A DNA stretch of 64,000 bases from Ophthalmolycus amberensis (GCA_024529925.1 JAFEUB010001186.1:62001-126000); one strand, 5' to 3'. Shown: positions 45,471 to 58,349, counted from the first letter of the stretch. Made by a program: numbers and translations. Notes: generated by a model not told the origin, from the sequence alone.

Positions 45471-46459
45471 TAGTCTTTAATGTTGTTTAGACGACTGTAG
45501 TGGTTTTTGGAGTTGTTGTAGTGGTTGTTCTTGTTGTTAAGGTAATTACCGTCACGGATTTTGTTGTTTTTACAGTTTTTATTCACTTATTTGAAGAACA
45601 ACATAAACCAACAGCACAATGTTGCACTGTAACTGCACTATTTTTTAATAGACTTGTTCATTTTCTGTTTAATGTGTCTAAGGGTCAGGTTGATAAGCTT
45701 CTTCAAAAAAACATTTTAGATATTTAGATATTTAGATATTTATGGAAAAGAGTTGGCAACACTGGGCTAGAGTTTTCAGTTGGATGATTTTTTAAATCTA
45801 ACCTACTCTTGCTAGTTTTTAAAAATGACCAACCCTGCTTTTAAATGGCATGCTAATGCAATTATTTGTGTTTCAAAATGTCAAACTATTCCTTCCACTG
45901 ACTCTCTTCTGGGACATTCAACTGCATCTCACCATCTTCCCTGGTTAATGGAGTTGTCAAATTGTTATTTTAAATTGTATTGTTAATGTACTTATTTATT
46001 TATTTGAGGACTGGTCAACTCTTTTCCAATTGTTTTTGAATATAAATGACCCTGATACTTTAATATTACTCCACAATCATGTTAGTGAATGTTCAGTATA
46101 GCTTTTAGAGGCAGCATACTCGTAAAGAATCACCCAAGCACGTATGTATGTGTGGCTACAGCAGCATAGCAGTAGCAATAGTAACCCTGGGGTTCGCCTT
46201 TACAAAGTCAAACACTGCAGTTTATTAATTCACTCACATCTTGTTCATGGTAACATGTTTTAATCAATGAAAACTAACCAGAAAAAAGGCAAAAAAATCC
46301 AGCAGTAAGCATTCAGCAATTCATTCATTAATCAACTGATAGAAACTCTCTCCGAGTGCCTGACACGTTTCTTTGTTGTATTTTTTGTCCAGGTATGTGA
46401 ACTGTATGTATGTTTCATATTTTGCGTGCTGAGCAATATTTAAACCAACTCCAATTATC
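45471..46459. other. No gene seen
   Basis: Includes three tandem ATATTTAG units (45718-45742). A GTTGTTGT-rich patch near 45510 makes a Val-rich frame. No gene. Confidence 0.4.
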
Positions 46460-46484
46460 CGTGTGTGTGTGTGTGTGTGTGTGT
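46460..46484. repeat. (GT)n microsatellite
   Basis: About 12 GT units. Confidence 0.95.
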
Positions 46485-46627
46485 TAAAAAACCCCGATAT
46501 AGACTTGCTGACCGTTCCTCTGTGTTGCCATGGTGGGATAATTAATCAGATGAATTGAATACTGTTGATCAACGGCGTGTATTCATTATAGTTAATATGT
46601 TTCTCATCAGCTGTAGTAGCAGCAAGG

Positions 46628-46628
<1 letters not shown>

Positions 46629-46658
<30 letters not shown>
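46629..46658. repeat. (GT)n microsatellite
   Basis: About 15 GT units, 145 bp from the previous run. Confidence 0.95.
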
Positions 46659-46662
<4 letters not shown>

Positions 46663-46962
46663 GGAGCGTACTTTAATGTGAGCCAGTGGTTAAATTAAGG
46701 AGAGATTAGACGGGACTTTGATTCGATAGAATAATAATCTGACTGCATGGTAATGAATCACCCTAGAACACGTTAGCTCTGCCTTTTTTCCCTCAAGATA
46801 AAAGGTGGGCAAAATGTCAATGTAGACGCTTTAAGTATGTATCAGCTAATTAGCAATTTAAAGATATTGTGTACATCATTATTGCATAGGCATGTTAATT
46901 ATAATACATATGACCATCATGAATAAATCTGACTTTTGTCAAGATGACTGGTGACACCAGGA

Positions 46963-47036
46963 GTTAGATGAGTTAGACGTGTTAGATGAGTTAGACGTGT
47001 TAGATGAGTTAGACGTGTTAGACGTGTTAGATGTGT
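46963..47036. repeat. 9-bp tandem repeat, ~8 units, two alternating variants
   Basis: Units GTTAGATGA and GTTAGACGT alternate (A-B-A-B-A-B-B then a degraded unit). This suggests an 18-bp dimer amplified from a 9-bp monomer. Confidence 0.93.
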
Positions 47037-47419
47037 TTTACAAAACGAAAGCTACGTGTTCCTGTTTGGTGCGCCTAGTTCTCCAAATTTCCCACAAAAG
47101 AGGCTATCCAAAATAAAAACACCATTTTGAGGTGGCGAAGTAATGATACCTAAGACTTAATGTTTTTTTTAATGCTAGAATCCATAGCGCTGTGCATGTT
47201 ATTTTGTATTTCCAGAACAAGGACCTAATTAAAGTTTTAAAGTAGCACTCATCAATATAGTTTTACTACCAACGGATTACACTATCTTTCACATAAAAGA
47301 TGTGATTTAAATGACAAATCACACAAAGATTTCCCACCAGCGTTCTGAACACTTTGGGTTTCACGGAGCACAGATTCACTGTATCTCAAAGCTCTCATCA
47401 ACCATGCTTCTAGCAGGCA
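47037..47419. other. No gene seen
   Basis: Unique-looking spacer leading into family E copy 2. Confidence 0.4.
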
Positions 47420-47765
47420 GCTGTTTGTATGTTTCTATAGAAGTCTATGAGGAAATGTCTCTACTCTATGGTCTCAATCTAGTTTCAAAACTTCTTCAAT
47501 ACAGCATAGTGTTCATTTAGTAAATTATGGTCCATTTAGAGTCGAATAGACAATAAAACAGGGTTTTAGGGTTTTAGGGCGGGGCTACCTTGTGATTGAC
47601 AGGTCACTACGGCGTCTCCACGTCACTCAAAAACTGTCCAAATTTGATCACCTCCGTTCACCGGTTGCAAAACGGCCAAAATGCCCAAGTCGAGGCTTGG
47701 AAACCACAGTCCACAAACCAATAGGTGACCTCACGACTACGTCCACTTCTGATGGATCGTCTGTG
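47420..47765 (-). repeat. Dispersed repeat family E, copy 2
   Basis: On the minus strand it reads AGAAGTGGACGTAGTCGTGA, GACCTGTCAATCACAAGGTA, AGCCCCGCCCTAAAACCC, TGCTGTATTGAAGAAG and GAGACCATAGAGTAGAGACA, in the same order as copies 1 and 3. The 69-codon plus-strand frame (47311-47520) overlaps it and is repeat-derived. Confidence 0.75.
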
Positions 47766-49849
47766 TAAAAGTGTCTCTGGTCTCCAACCACCATGAATTT
47801 AAAGAAAGTGACAGAGCTTCACAGAAACCAACAGTAACATAGCAATGGTGCAAACAGCTGTCCCTTTAGTGGAACTACCATGTTCTGCACGTTACAGACA
47901 GAGTTTGTCTCAATGCTGCATGTGTAACAGCAGCAGCTGATGACTGCAATGGGAGTGAACAGAGTGTAGTTTAGTGTCAGTTACTGTGAAGAGGGGCCAC
48001 AAGCTGATAGCAGAGAAAAGAGTTGGAGGGGAATTGGGCAGTAACATAGCGGGGGGTAGACGATGACCTTTCTAGCAGACACAAACACACTCTCTGAGAT
48101 ACACGTTGTCTCCAGTACGGGAAACACGAAACACATGCATCTTTAAGACAACTGCACCAAATTACAGCTCGACTTCATGAGGATGCTGCATCATTTTAAT
48201 TGTGTCTGCTACCGTATGTGAGTACACATGAGTACTTAAACAGTGCACGCATGCAATAAGACGTCAGCAGCTCTTAAGACAAACGGAACCCTGGAGAGAT
48301 GAATAAGCAGATAGAGGAAGGGAGGAAGACGGTAACCATAGTTATTAAAGGGAATAAATAACATGTTGCTGTGTTTTTACATTCCTGAGTGTAATATTTA
48401 AGACATTTTTATTTGATTATTTTTGACAGCATCCATTTCTGTCAGTAATTGGCATTTGAGTCACTCAAATTCAATACAAACTCAGGTTTTATAGCGTTTT
48501 ATTACGATGTGATTTTTGTTAATATTTGAAAATTACATATGTGCAGAAATAGGAAAAAATATGTGCAAAAACCCCACGAAAAAAAACAAATGCAATTGAT
48601 GCATGCATGTAACCTCCAACCCTTCCACACACACACAAACACCGCACCATTCTCTGAAAGGATAAGAGCTCCTTGAAAACTCAATTAGACTGGGGGCGAA
48701 GCCAACAAAAACCTACCACTCTCACACGTTGACGTGCACGGTGGCACACACACACACACACACACACACTCTCACACACACAAGCCAGTATTTTAGCTTC
48801 CTGACCTGCAGCTATTTCCAGTGTTAAATGGACTTCGAGGTTCCAGACGAAAAAGCTTGTACCTAATTACACAGTTTGTATGTGTGTGAGTGTGTGCTGT
48901 TGATGTAGCACAAGCCTCTCAACACACACACACACACAGTCCATACATGGAGTGCTTTATTGAAGAGACAGCTCTTCAGATTTCTTCTGGCTCGCCATCT
49001 CTTGAAATGGTCCTGGTTGGTTCAAGGGTGCTTTGTCTCTGATTGTGTTTATATGCAATGCTTTCTCCTGGAAGGTCCATTTATATACTACTCATTTGTG
49101 TATGACAGTATGTTTTTGTACAAAAACAAATTTTGTGTTTTGCTTTGAGTAACTTTTGACTTTTTCCAGTGAGAGCCTAAACACCATCATGATACATTTG
49201 ATCACGCTTTGGTTACTAATGAACAAATATATTGGGAAAATAAATAGAATGCATTGTTTAAATGAATTGTTTGGGAATATTTTTGAGCATCAACATTTTA
49301 TGATCTGGCAGATTATGTTAATTACCAACGTTCCCTCATTATGTCAATTATCCAGGTGGCATTGTGATTCTTTCAAAACATGTTTGCTGCGGCAAATTAG
49401 ATGTAATTCCTCTGCGACAGGGTTGCTGTATCCCTTTCCAAGTCTGACAGGAATGACATAAAGGTTTTCTTTCATTTATGTTATCACTTATAATCAGTAA
49501 TCAGTCAATGTACATGAGAAGAGAAACACAGGATGGAGACTTTACATGTCATTGTATCTGAGCAGTGCTCTTTCTTTGTGTGTGTGTGTGCTCTGAATAA
49601 CAATGTGTAGGTGTGTTTATGTGAATCTCCATGTTTGGAAAACCTTGAAAATATTAAGTTTCATTGTGAAAAGGTTGAACTTAAGGACAGGTCAATCGAT
49701 CACAAAACAACAAAAATCATCCTCTGGTGACCTGAATATTCTCAGCAAGTTTCCGACTGCTCGATATGTTGGACGGTTGACCAATGGACAACTTCTCTGT
49801 CAATAGGTCCAACCTTCAAAAAAAAAAAGAAATAGGTTCTCCATCTATA
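47766..49849. other. No gene seen in 2.1 kb
   Basis: CA runs at 48748-48770 and 48922-48938. AT-rich frames up to 101 codons (49156-49461) lack domains. Confidence 0.4.
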
Positions 49850-50160
49850 AAACCTCCATGTGCCATTTTGCTTACATCTTTGTTTATTGCTCCATCTAGA
49901 TATTTGGGAGAAACTTATCAATTACAAGATTGCTTTAAGCATATCCTGCTTTATGCTCTATTTGACTCTAAATGGACCATAATGTACTCAATGAACATCA
50001 TGCTGTATTGAAGAAGACTTGAAACTAGAGATTGAGACCATAAACTCATGTTTACAATGTTTACTGAGGGAATAAACCAAGAGAGAAGTAGAGTCATTTT
50101 CTCATAGACTTCTATACAATCAGAGGAGTCGCCCCCTGATGGACAGTAGAAACAATGCAA
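49850..50160 (+). repeat. Dispersed repeat family E, copy 3
   Basis: Carries CTCTATTTGACTCTAAATGG, ACCATAATGTACTCAATG, AACATCATGCTGTATTGAAG, AAGACTTGAAACTAGAGATT and GAGACCATAAACTCATG, extending further 3' than copy 1 (TTTACTGAGGGAATAAACCA and CATAGACTTCTATACAATC). It lacks the GACCTGTCAATCACA part, so it is a differently truncated copy. Confidence 0.75.
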
Positions 50161-50997
50161 GTTTAAGGCACTTCAGCATTGGCTTCACTTTTCAGAACCC
50201 AAGGTTGCCGCCTGACTTTAACAACAGGGCTTAAGCTGGGAGTCAATGGACCCTTTTCCTGGAAGACATTTAGACTTGACTCAAAGCAGGATACGCACAG
50301 GTGTAAACTGTAACGATGGAGCCAGCATCCATTATATCCGGTATATAAGCCTAGCTTAGCATGAGGACTGGTTCTGACCAAAGTTCCAAAAAATCCACCT
50401 CCCAGCACCTCTAATGCCAACTGTTCAATTCAAGTCATTTAGTGTAGTAATTTACAATCTGTACACATAATTCATATGTTTTACTTTAGCTGACAATTTT
50501 TGACAAACGAGATGTTGTCATCGCCGTGACATTATATGTCAACCAGCAGAGAGAAAGAGTTACGTGTACAGCATGAAACTCTCCCGAAAACCTCAACCCG
50601 TCATTCTTACACTTGGGTTTATGTTCTGGTTAAAACATGCTCATTAGGGAGCTTGTAGGAGGATTTGTAGACGTACTGTTCCCTCCTGCTGCCAGTCTTT
50701 ATAATAAGCTAAGCTTATCCACTTAGGGCTCTAGTTCCACAGTTAACACACAGGTGTGATAGTGGTTTCAATATTCTCGTCTACCTCTCGGTAATAAAGC
50801 ATTTCCTCGAGAAGTCAAACTGTTCTTTTTAAATATGAAAGCGGGACGAGTCACAATGAATCTAATAATACATCTGTAAAGTTTCTGTGGTCTCAAACCT
50901 TTTTGTAAGGCCACGCTTTATCAGAAGATGAAGAAAGAGTGAAGAAAACCTGAGGTCAGAGAATCCATTCCCAACGCCAAACAGCACACGATGTAAT

Positions 50998-50999
<2 letters not shown>
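50161..50999. other. No gene seen
   Basis: The 85-codon minus-strand frame (50163-50420) has no recognised domain. GGAGCCAGCATCCATTATAT then TAAGCCTAGCTTAGCA suggests another old repeat. Confidence 0.4.

Positions 51000-51026
<27 letters not shown>
51000..51026. repeat. (CA)n microsatellite
   Basis: About 13 CA units; a GT run follows at 51103-51128 and a CA run at 51297-51315. Confidence 0.95.
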
Positions 51027-51028
<2 letters not shown>

Positions 51029-51940
51029 TCACACAGTTTTGTGTTAATCCACGGCCATTACAGTCTAAGAGAAACACCAAATAGAGGAATTAAGTGAGAC
51101 CGAGTGTGTGTGTGTGTGTGTGTGTGTGAGTGTGGTTTAAGCCCCCCGTTCTGGTCCCTCCTATGGGTCACTAGTTATTAACCCCTAGAGAGTCACCTTC
51201 ACACACTCCGTCTCACACACTCAGATACACACATATTCAGATAGTGGATTGACCCAATCACATGAACACACAGACACACTCTAACCTTCTCTAAAACACA
51301 CACACACACACACACATCTTCATCAGCCCGCCGTGACCCGGCCCTCCACATGAATTGGAATGAAGTGTTAATCCTCGTATTGGATCATCAGACAGTCGGA
51401 GATTATCCCTCCGTTTTAAGGTTCGCAGCTTAGTTTAAGATTAGTCCATTTAACTTCCATTTAAGGGTTATCACATCTACACGCTCCATCTCAACAGAAC
51501 AACACACACACCGAGGACTCATTAAGGGCGTAATTGAATCTAATTGGGAGAAACCATCTATTCATACATGCATAACAGCAGGCTGAAGGTGAAGATACTA
51601 AATAACTGTGCGTGTGTGTCTGTGTGTGTGTGTCGCAAATAATTGGTGATACTCAGAGAAATACGGATTATCAGTTCATTGTCTGTGAAAGAATTTGGGG
51701 AAATAATCTGCTGAAAGTGACAATGACTGCTAACAACGGACTAAACTCTTAACACAGTGCTGGGTTGATTTTTATTTAAGGACTATTTGCATGTTTTTTT
51801 CCATTCCTCTCTCCTCTCTCCCTCCCTCTCCCTCTCTCTCCCTCTCTCCTTGGGTAGATCGATATAGGCTAATTGCTGTGGAGCATGAGACAGTTGGGAG
51901 TCTCCTTTTCCCTGAGGTGGCTAATTAAGACCGTCAAACT

Positions 51941-51941
<1 letters not shown>
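51027..51941. other. No gene seen; short simple repeats
   Basis: Contains the GT and CA runs just noted and a CCCTCTCT pyrimidine patch (51807-51850). A homeodomain-like TAATTGAATCTAATTGGG occurs near 51532. No gene. Confidence 0.4.

Positions 51942-51991
<50 letters not shown>
51942..51991. repeat. (TG)n microsatellite
   Basis: About 25 uninterrupted TG units. Confidence 0.98.
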
Positions 51992-51992
<1 letters not shown>

Positions 51993-52060
51993 GAGTGTGT
52001 GACTGTGGGTGATCGCACCAGAAACACCTGTACCCTTGCATTCTACCACAACAGGCTGCG

Positions 52061-52061
<1 letters not shown>

Positions 52062-52099
<38 letters not shown>
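52062..52099. repeat. (CA)n microsatellite
   Basis: About 19 CA units. With the TG run 70 bp upstream, this forms an inverted pair able to fold back. Confidence 0.97.
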
Positions 52100-52102
<3 letters not shown>

Positions 52103-52638
52103 CTCTGTTTGTTTATTTCTTTGTCTTTCAATAAAGGTTTATACAGTATTTTTAAATCATGTTAATTCACAGTCAATTCATCAATAGTTCGTATAATATC
52201 TTACAAAAAGTTACTATTCATGTTCTGTGTGTTTTCCTATGAAAGTTTTTGTTTCATAGATTTTGCTATAATGCTGGATGAGACCAGCCTGTCTCAGTTT
52301 ATTTAAATATATTTTTTAAAAGCAGTGCAAACTGTTGCCATACTCTTTCTTATTGAATTGAAAATGATTTGTTTCTGCCGGTCATTCACTAAACTTAAAT
52401 TGTAAATTTTATATCTGATTATAGAATAAACTTAATTCGAAACAAACAATTAAACAAAATTGTGTTTCTCCTGATTACAAGGTGTAGTCACTCTCAATAT
52501 AATAAAGTTGAAGTGATTTAATTGCATTAAAAAAATGTTGCCATTATTGTTATCATTTTGTATTTCTTTAAAGAAAGTATTAGTTCATATAGTGCACTCT
52601 TTAACGACATGTTACTACCTTTGATACAACTCACCAGT
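52100..52638. other. No gene; AT-rich spacer before the purine array
   Basis: Strongly AT-rich, no open frame of note. Confidence 0.45.
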
Positions 52639-54110
52639 TAAAGAGAGAGGAGGGAGAGAAAGCGAGAGGAGGGAGAGAAAGAGAGAGGATGGAGAGAAAG
52701 AGAGAGGAGGGAGAGAAAGAGAGAGGATGGAGAGAAAGAGAGAGGAGGGAGGGAAAGAGAGAGGATGGAGAGAAAGAGAGAGGAGGGAGGGAAAGAGAGA
52801 GGAGGGAGAGAAAGAGAGAGGAGGGAGAGAAAGAGAGAGGAGGGAGGGAAAGAGAGAGGAGGGAGAGAAAGAGAGAGGAGGGAGGGAAAGAGAGAGGAGG
52901 GAGAGAAAGAGAGAGGAGAGAGGAAAGAGAGAGGAGGGAGGGAAAGAGAGAGAGGGAGAGAAAGAGAGAGGAGGGAGGGAAAGAGAGAGGAAGGGAGAGA
53001 AAGAGAGAGTATGGAGAGAAAGAGAGAGGAGGGAGGGAAAGAGAGAGGAGGGAGGGAAAGAGAGAGAAGGGAGAGAAAGAGAGAGGAGAGAGGGAAAGAG
53101 AGAGGAGGGAGAGAAAGAGAGAGTAAGGGAGAGAAAGAGAGAGGAGGGAGGGAAAGAGAGAGGAAGGGAGAGGAAAGAGAGAGTATGGAGAGAAAGAGAG
53201 AGGAGGAGGGAAAGAGAGAGGAGGAGGAAAGAGAGAGAAGGGAGAGAAAGAGAGAGGAGAGAGGGAAAGAGAGAGGAGGGAGGGAAAGAGAGAGGAGGGA
53301 GGGAAAGAGAGAGGAGGGAGGGAAAGAGAGAGAAGGGAGAGAAAGAGAGAGGAGGGAGGGAAAGAGAGAGAAGGGAGAGAAAGAGAGAGGATGGAGAGAA
53401 AGAGAGGAGGGAGAGAAAGAGAGGATGGAGAGAAAGAGAGAGGAGGGAGGGAAAGAGAGAGAAGGGAGAGAAAGAGAGAGGATGGAGAGAAAGAGAGAGG
53501 AGAGAGAGAAAGAGAGAGGAGGGAGGGAAAGAGAGAGAAGGGAGAGAAAGAGAGAGAAGGGAGAGAAAGAGAGAGGAGAGAGAGAAAGAGAGAGGAGGGA
53601 GGGAAAGAGAGAGAAGGGAGAGAAAGAGAGAGAAGGGAGAGAAAGAGAGAGAAGGGAGAGAAAGAGAGAGGAGAGAGAGAAAGAGAGAGGAGGGAGGGAA
53701 AGAGAGAGGAGGGAGGGAAAGAGAGAGAAGGGAGAGAAAGAGAGAGGAGGGAGGGAAAGAGAGAGAAGGGAGAGAAAGAGAGAGGATGGAGAGAAAGAGA
53801 GAGGAGGGAGAGAAAGAGAGAGGAGGGAGAGAAAGAGAGAGGAGGGAGGGAAAGAGAGAGAAGGGAGAGAAAGAGAGAGGAGAGAGAGAAAGAGAGAGGA
53901 GGGAGAGAAAGAGAGAGGAGGGAGAGAAAGAGAGAGGATGGAGAGAAAGAGAGAGGAGGGAGAGAAAGAGAGAGGATGGAGAGAAAGAGAGAGGAGGGAG
54001 AGAAAGAGAGAGGAGGGAGGGAAAGAGAGAGGAGGGAGGGAAAGAGAGAGGAGGGAGGGAAAGAGAGAGGAGGGAGGGAAAGTGAGAGAAGGGAGAGAAA
54101 TTGAGAGAAA
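52639..54110. repeat. 19-bp homopurine minisatellite, ~77 units
   Basis: Unit consensus GAGAGAAAGAGAGAGGAGG. Variation is almost confined to A/G at base 4 (GAGA or GAGG) and to the last bases (GGAGG, GGATG, GAAGG, GGAGA). Occasional units are 18 or 20 bp, or carry GTATGG/GTAAGG. The plus strand is nearly pure purine for 1.47 kb. Each unit holds GAGAGAAAGAGAG, a perfect 13-base mirror repeat, which favours intramolecular triplex (H-DNA). Because 19 is one more than a multiple of 3, successive units shift frame and all frames stay open: frames of 452, 481 and 237 codons (plus, Arg/Glu/Lys-rich) and 502 codons (minus, Ser/Leu/Pro-rich) arise. They are artefacts, not genes. Confidence 0.97.
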
Positions 54111-54155
54111 GAGAGAGGACGGAGGGCTAAGTGAGGCTGAGATCAAGAGAAGAAA
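54111..54155. other. Array edge
   Basis: Degraded purine units give way to ordinary sequence. Confidence 0.5.
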
Positions 54156-54179
54156 CGTGTGTGTGTGTGTGTGTGTGTG
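54156..54179. repeat. (GT)n microsatellite
   Basis: About 11 GT units just after the purine array; another lies at 54306-54328. Confidence 0.95.
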
Positions 54180-56704
54180 CGCACACAGCAGTTGTACTGT
54201 ACAAGGTTAGCTCAGCAGAAGAAAATAAGTGTCTCTAATAAGAGGAGCTCCCACAGGTTTCACCTTGTGTTCTTACTGTCTCCTTCCATGACTCTCTGTA
54301 CGCCTGTGTGTGTGTGTGTGTGTGTGTGTCCGTGTCCTGCAGGGTAAAACCTTTGCAGTGCAGAACATTTCACCAACGTGTTCTTCATTTGAACCTTCTT
54401 CTAAGGAGCTGGGCTCTCCAGGGGACAGATGCGTGAGACTCAGATGCAGATTCACGACTAAAACAGTTTGAACCTCGCGAAAAAGTCGGGGCGCTCTGAA
54501 AAGAAACAGACGCTCTTTCTCGTGACTGCTGCATGTGCTCTCTCCTCAATGGGAATCATATAATATTCATAAGTATGTTTTGACCAACATATAATCACCT
54601 GAAACTAAGAATCCTTATGTTTTCCTTCGCTTAGAAAAAGGCATTTCTCTCTTCCTAGAGAGCGAGTCCGGCATGTAAATGACCGTAGTACTGATGAGCC
54701 CGTTGCTGGTGCTTCTTATTAGTACTTATTAAAGTTTTGATGTCATTTAATATCAAGCTGCCGTGTGCATTTGCTCCGCTTTCTCTTTACCACATGTACC
54801 CGTAAACCACCACTGGTATCAAGTTCTTTCCCAGGCACCATTATGAACGTGCAGGAGAACGATCAATGAGCCTTCACAAAGCTTCACCATTCAGGATAAG
54901 GTCAAAAGATTACCGAGACATGGAAACAATGGCTTCAAGGAAAACAAAAAGAATGGTCAAATAAAAAATCGTCACTCACAGAGCGAGAGTCTGCCAGAAG
55001 GTTGGCACATCTAAAAATGTTTTTCATTTCAAAAATCCTAAATAAGTGATTTATTCCTTAAATTACAGAGATCCATAATCCAAGCAAAGCTTTTTGCTTT
55101 TTTCAATGGATTGATGAATTGTAACCTGCAATCAACTGTAAAGGAAACTAGTTGGTAGGTACTTTCTTAAAAACATTCTAATTCTACCAAAAAAAATCAT
55201 CTTTGCAGGAAATTTCCATATAATAAACAGTTGAAAGACATGGAATATTCACAACTATATCTTCACTACTGTATAATGACCTGACACCTGTTCATATTGT
55301 GTTTTTGTAACGTTATAATGAGCCCTTTATATATTCATCCTCTTCCCTGAATCCATCATCCGTTGCACCACCGTGTTTCTACAGTAGCCCAGGATGGACA
55401 AACAAACACCGGCTCTAGAGAGAGAAGCTTTTAACGGTAACCTGAAGGCCGCCGCAGTGAGCCGGTATTCAGTTTGATGCAATCTGCAACCTCACAACTA
55501 GACGCCACTAAATCCTACACACTCCCTAAATCATGAGAATCCATTGAAGAAAACAATGCATCAGTAAAGTGAAGCTCTACATCTTGCATTCATTGGACAA
55601 CATCTCAAACAAAAGGTATATTTCTTTATGTCATTCGCCTCGACACTGCTCATTTATTACTTCAACCAAAAAAGAGATTAAAGCTCATGTCCTTCGGCCC
55701 TCACAGTCATCCTGGAAGACAGCTTCCTTCTTAAACAATACACACATTTTCTTCCTCATCAAACCATACTTTGAGGATGCCCGACCTCGATCGTGAGAGG
55801 AAATGTGACACATCGGGGTGCAGGGAAGATGACAAAGGTCTAGGTGGGCTGAGCAACAGAGAGGAGGCGGAGGAGAGGAGAGAGGGATGAGCGGAGATAA
55901 AAACCAGTAGCAGCTGTTTCCAGCACATTAAAATGTAATTAAGGAGAAGCTCATTACAGAGGAAGACAGGGAGAGCGATGGGGAGATGGAGAAATAAACT
56001 GTTTTCTACTGGCTACTTTATCACTCATCCGGACAGAAAATCATCAGTTCATTTCAAGTAAAAAAAAAAAAGGGATTGGTTTTATGATGCCAATTAGATG
56101 TAAGCAGATTGTTTGGCATAAAAGACGTACTGTTCTGAATCCGGTTTACTTGGAAGTATGGAATATAATAATCCCTCTTCCCAGTCAATCAGTCTTTGTC
56201 CAAAGTCTGGGATTCCTGTCTCTCCGGCTCATCTGCCAATCAGCAGCCGCTCTGAGATGGAAAGACGCTTCTGAGTGTTGAAAGCAGTTCGTTCACTTTC
56301 AGCACATCAGTGTCTGATAGTCAGACGGAGTCTTTGCTGTTGTTAGCTTTGTATTTGTACGTTTTCAATCAACTAGCATACGTTCTTATTGAGACTGTGT
56401 GTTCCTTCTGCCTGATGCTCGCCAAAGCAGCCATATTGACAACACGTTGACAGAAAACATGGATGTTTTGACAATACTTTATTCATCTGTCTGTCTTTTA
56501 TAAAGGATGCTGTATTTGGTGGCGGCAGTAGAAAACAGTTTTAGAAACAGTTAGAGAAACACTTCAAGTTCATATTAACTTCTGATTTTTGTCTCAATTA
56601 GCAGAGTATTCTGAATAATAAGTATTGTTTTACAATAATACTGTTGCATTATTTATCTATAACACAATATTATAGAATTATTTATTGATTTAATATCATC
56701 TTTG
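54180..56704. other. No gene seen in 2.5 kb
   Basis: Unique-looking sequence between the two large arrays. GT run at 54306-54328, purine patch near 55855-55890. No frame over 75 codons. Confidence 0.4.
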
Positions 56705-56809
56705 GGTAACACTTTATATTAACTGCACACTATGAAGCATTAGTTAAGTATGAGTAAACACTTAATTCATCATTCATGAAGCATTGTGTAGTTATTATAA
56801 AGTGTTACC
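56705..56809. mobile_element. Short MITE, 105 bp
   Basis: The ends are GGTAACACTTTATA (56705-56718) and its exact inverse TATAAAGTGTTACC (56796-56809), a terminus I know from many fish MITEs. The body has TTAAGTATGAGTAAACACTT and CATGAAGCATTGTGTAGTTA, no coding capacity. Target duplication not resolved. Confidence 0.75.
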
Positions 56810-56916
56810 GCTTTCTGTAGACATATACAAGCAGAAAATAATGCTATAGTATAATAAGATAATACCAACCTGAGCTGCCCTGGACCACAGCCATCACAAT
56901 CATACACAAAAACACG

Positions 56917-56917
<1 letters not shown>

Positions 56918-56944
<27 letters not shown>
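56918..56944. repeat. (CA)n microsatellite
   Basis: About 13 CA units, 120 bp before the large array. Confidence 0.95.
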
Positions 56945-56950
<6 letters not shown>

Positions 56951-58349
56951 CACAAAGGGAACATAATAATAGCCTCCACACATATGACTCTCTCTATTTC
57001 TCTTCCTCTGACAGTAAATAGTATCATCATCCAACCTGAGACAGACACAGAACACCCCAGAAGACACACACACACAGACTCTCATAGACACACACATTAT
57101 AAACACACACACACATACTCTCATAGACACACACATTATAAACACACACACTCTCATAGACACACACATTATAAACACACACACACAGACTCTCATAGAC
57201 ACACACATTATAAACACACACACACAGACTCTCATAGACACACACATTATAAACACACACAGACTCTCATAGACACACACATTATAAACACACACACACA
57301 GACTCTCATAGACACACACATTATAAACACACACACATACTCTCATAGACACACACATTATAAACACACACACACAGACTCTCATAGACACACACATTAT
57401 AAACACACACACAGACTCTCATAGACACACACATTATAAACACACACACACAGACTCTCATAGACACACACATTATAAACACACACACATACTCTCATCA
57501 ACACACACATTATAAACACACACAGACTCTCATAGACACACACATTATAAACACACACACAGACTCTCATCAACACACACATTATAAACACACACACACA
57601 GACTCTCATAGACACACACATTATAAACACACACACAGACTCTCATAGACACACACATTATAAACACACACACACAGACTCTCATAGACACACACATTAT
57701 AAACACACACAGACTCTCATAGACACACACATTATAAACACACACACAGACTCTCATAGACACACACATTATAAACACACACACACAGACTCTCATAGAC
57801 ACACACATTATAAACACACACACACAGACTCTCATAGACACACACATTATAAACACACACACAGACTCTCATAGACACACACATTATAAACACACACACA
57901 GACTCTCATAGACACACACATTATAAACACACACACATACTCTCATAGACACACACATTATAAACACACACACAGACTCTCATAGACACACACATTATAA
58001 ACACACACACAGACTCTCATAAATACACACATTATAAACACACACAGACTCTCATAGACACACACATTATAAACACACACACACACTCTCATAAACACAC
58101 ACATTATAAACACACACACAGACTCTCATAGACACACACATTATAAACACACACACAGACTCTCATAAATACACACATTATAAACACACACATACTCTCA
58201 TAGACACACACATTATAAACACACACAGACTCTCATAGACACACACATTATAAACACACACACATACTCTCATAGACACACACATTATAAACACACACAT
58301 ACTCTCATAGACACACACATTATAAACACACACACATACTCTCATTGAC

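Noticed and set aside
52638..54210. Frames of 502 (minus), 452, 481 and 237 (plus) codons as protein genes
   Set aside because: All lie in the 19-bp purine repeat, which lacks stop codons in every frame. Composition follows the repeat, and the frames overlap in all phases.
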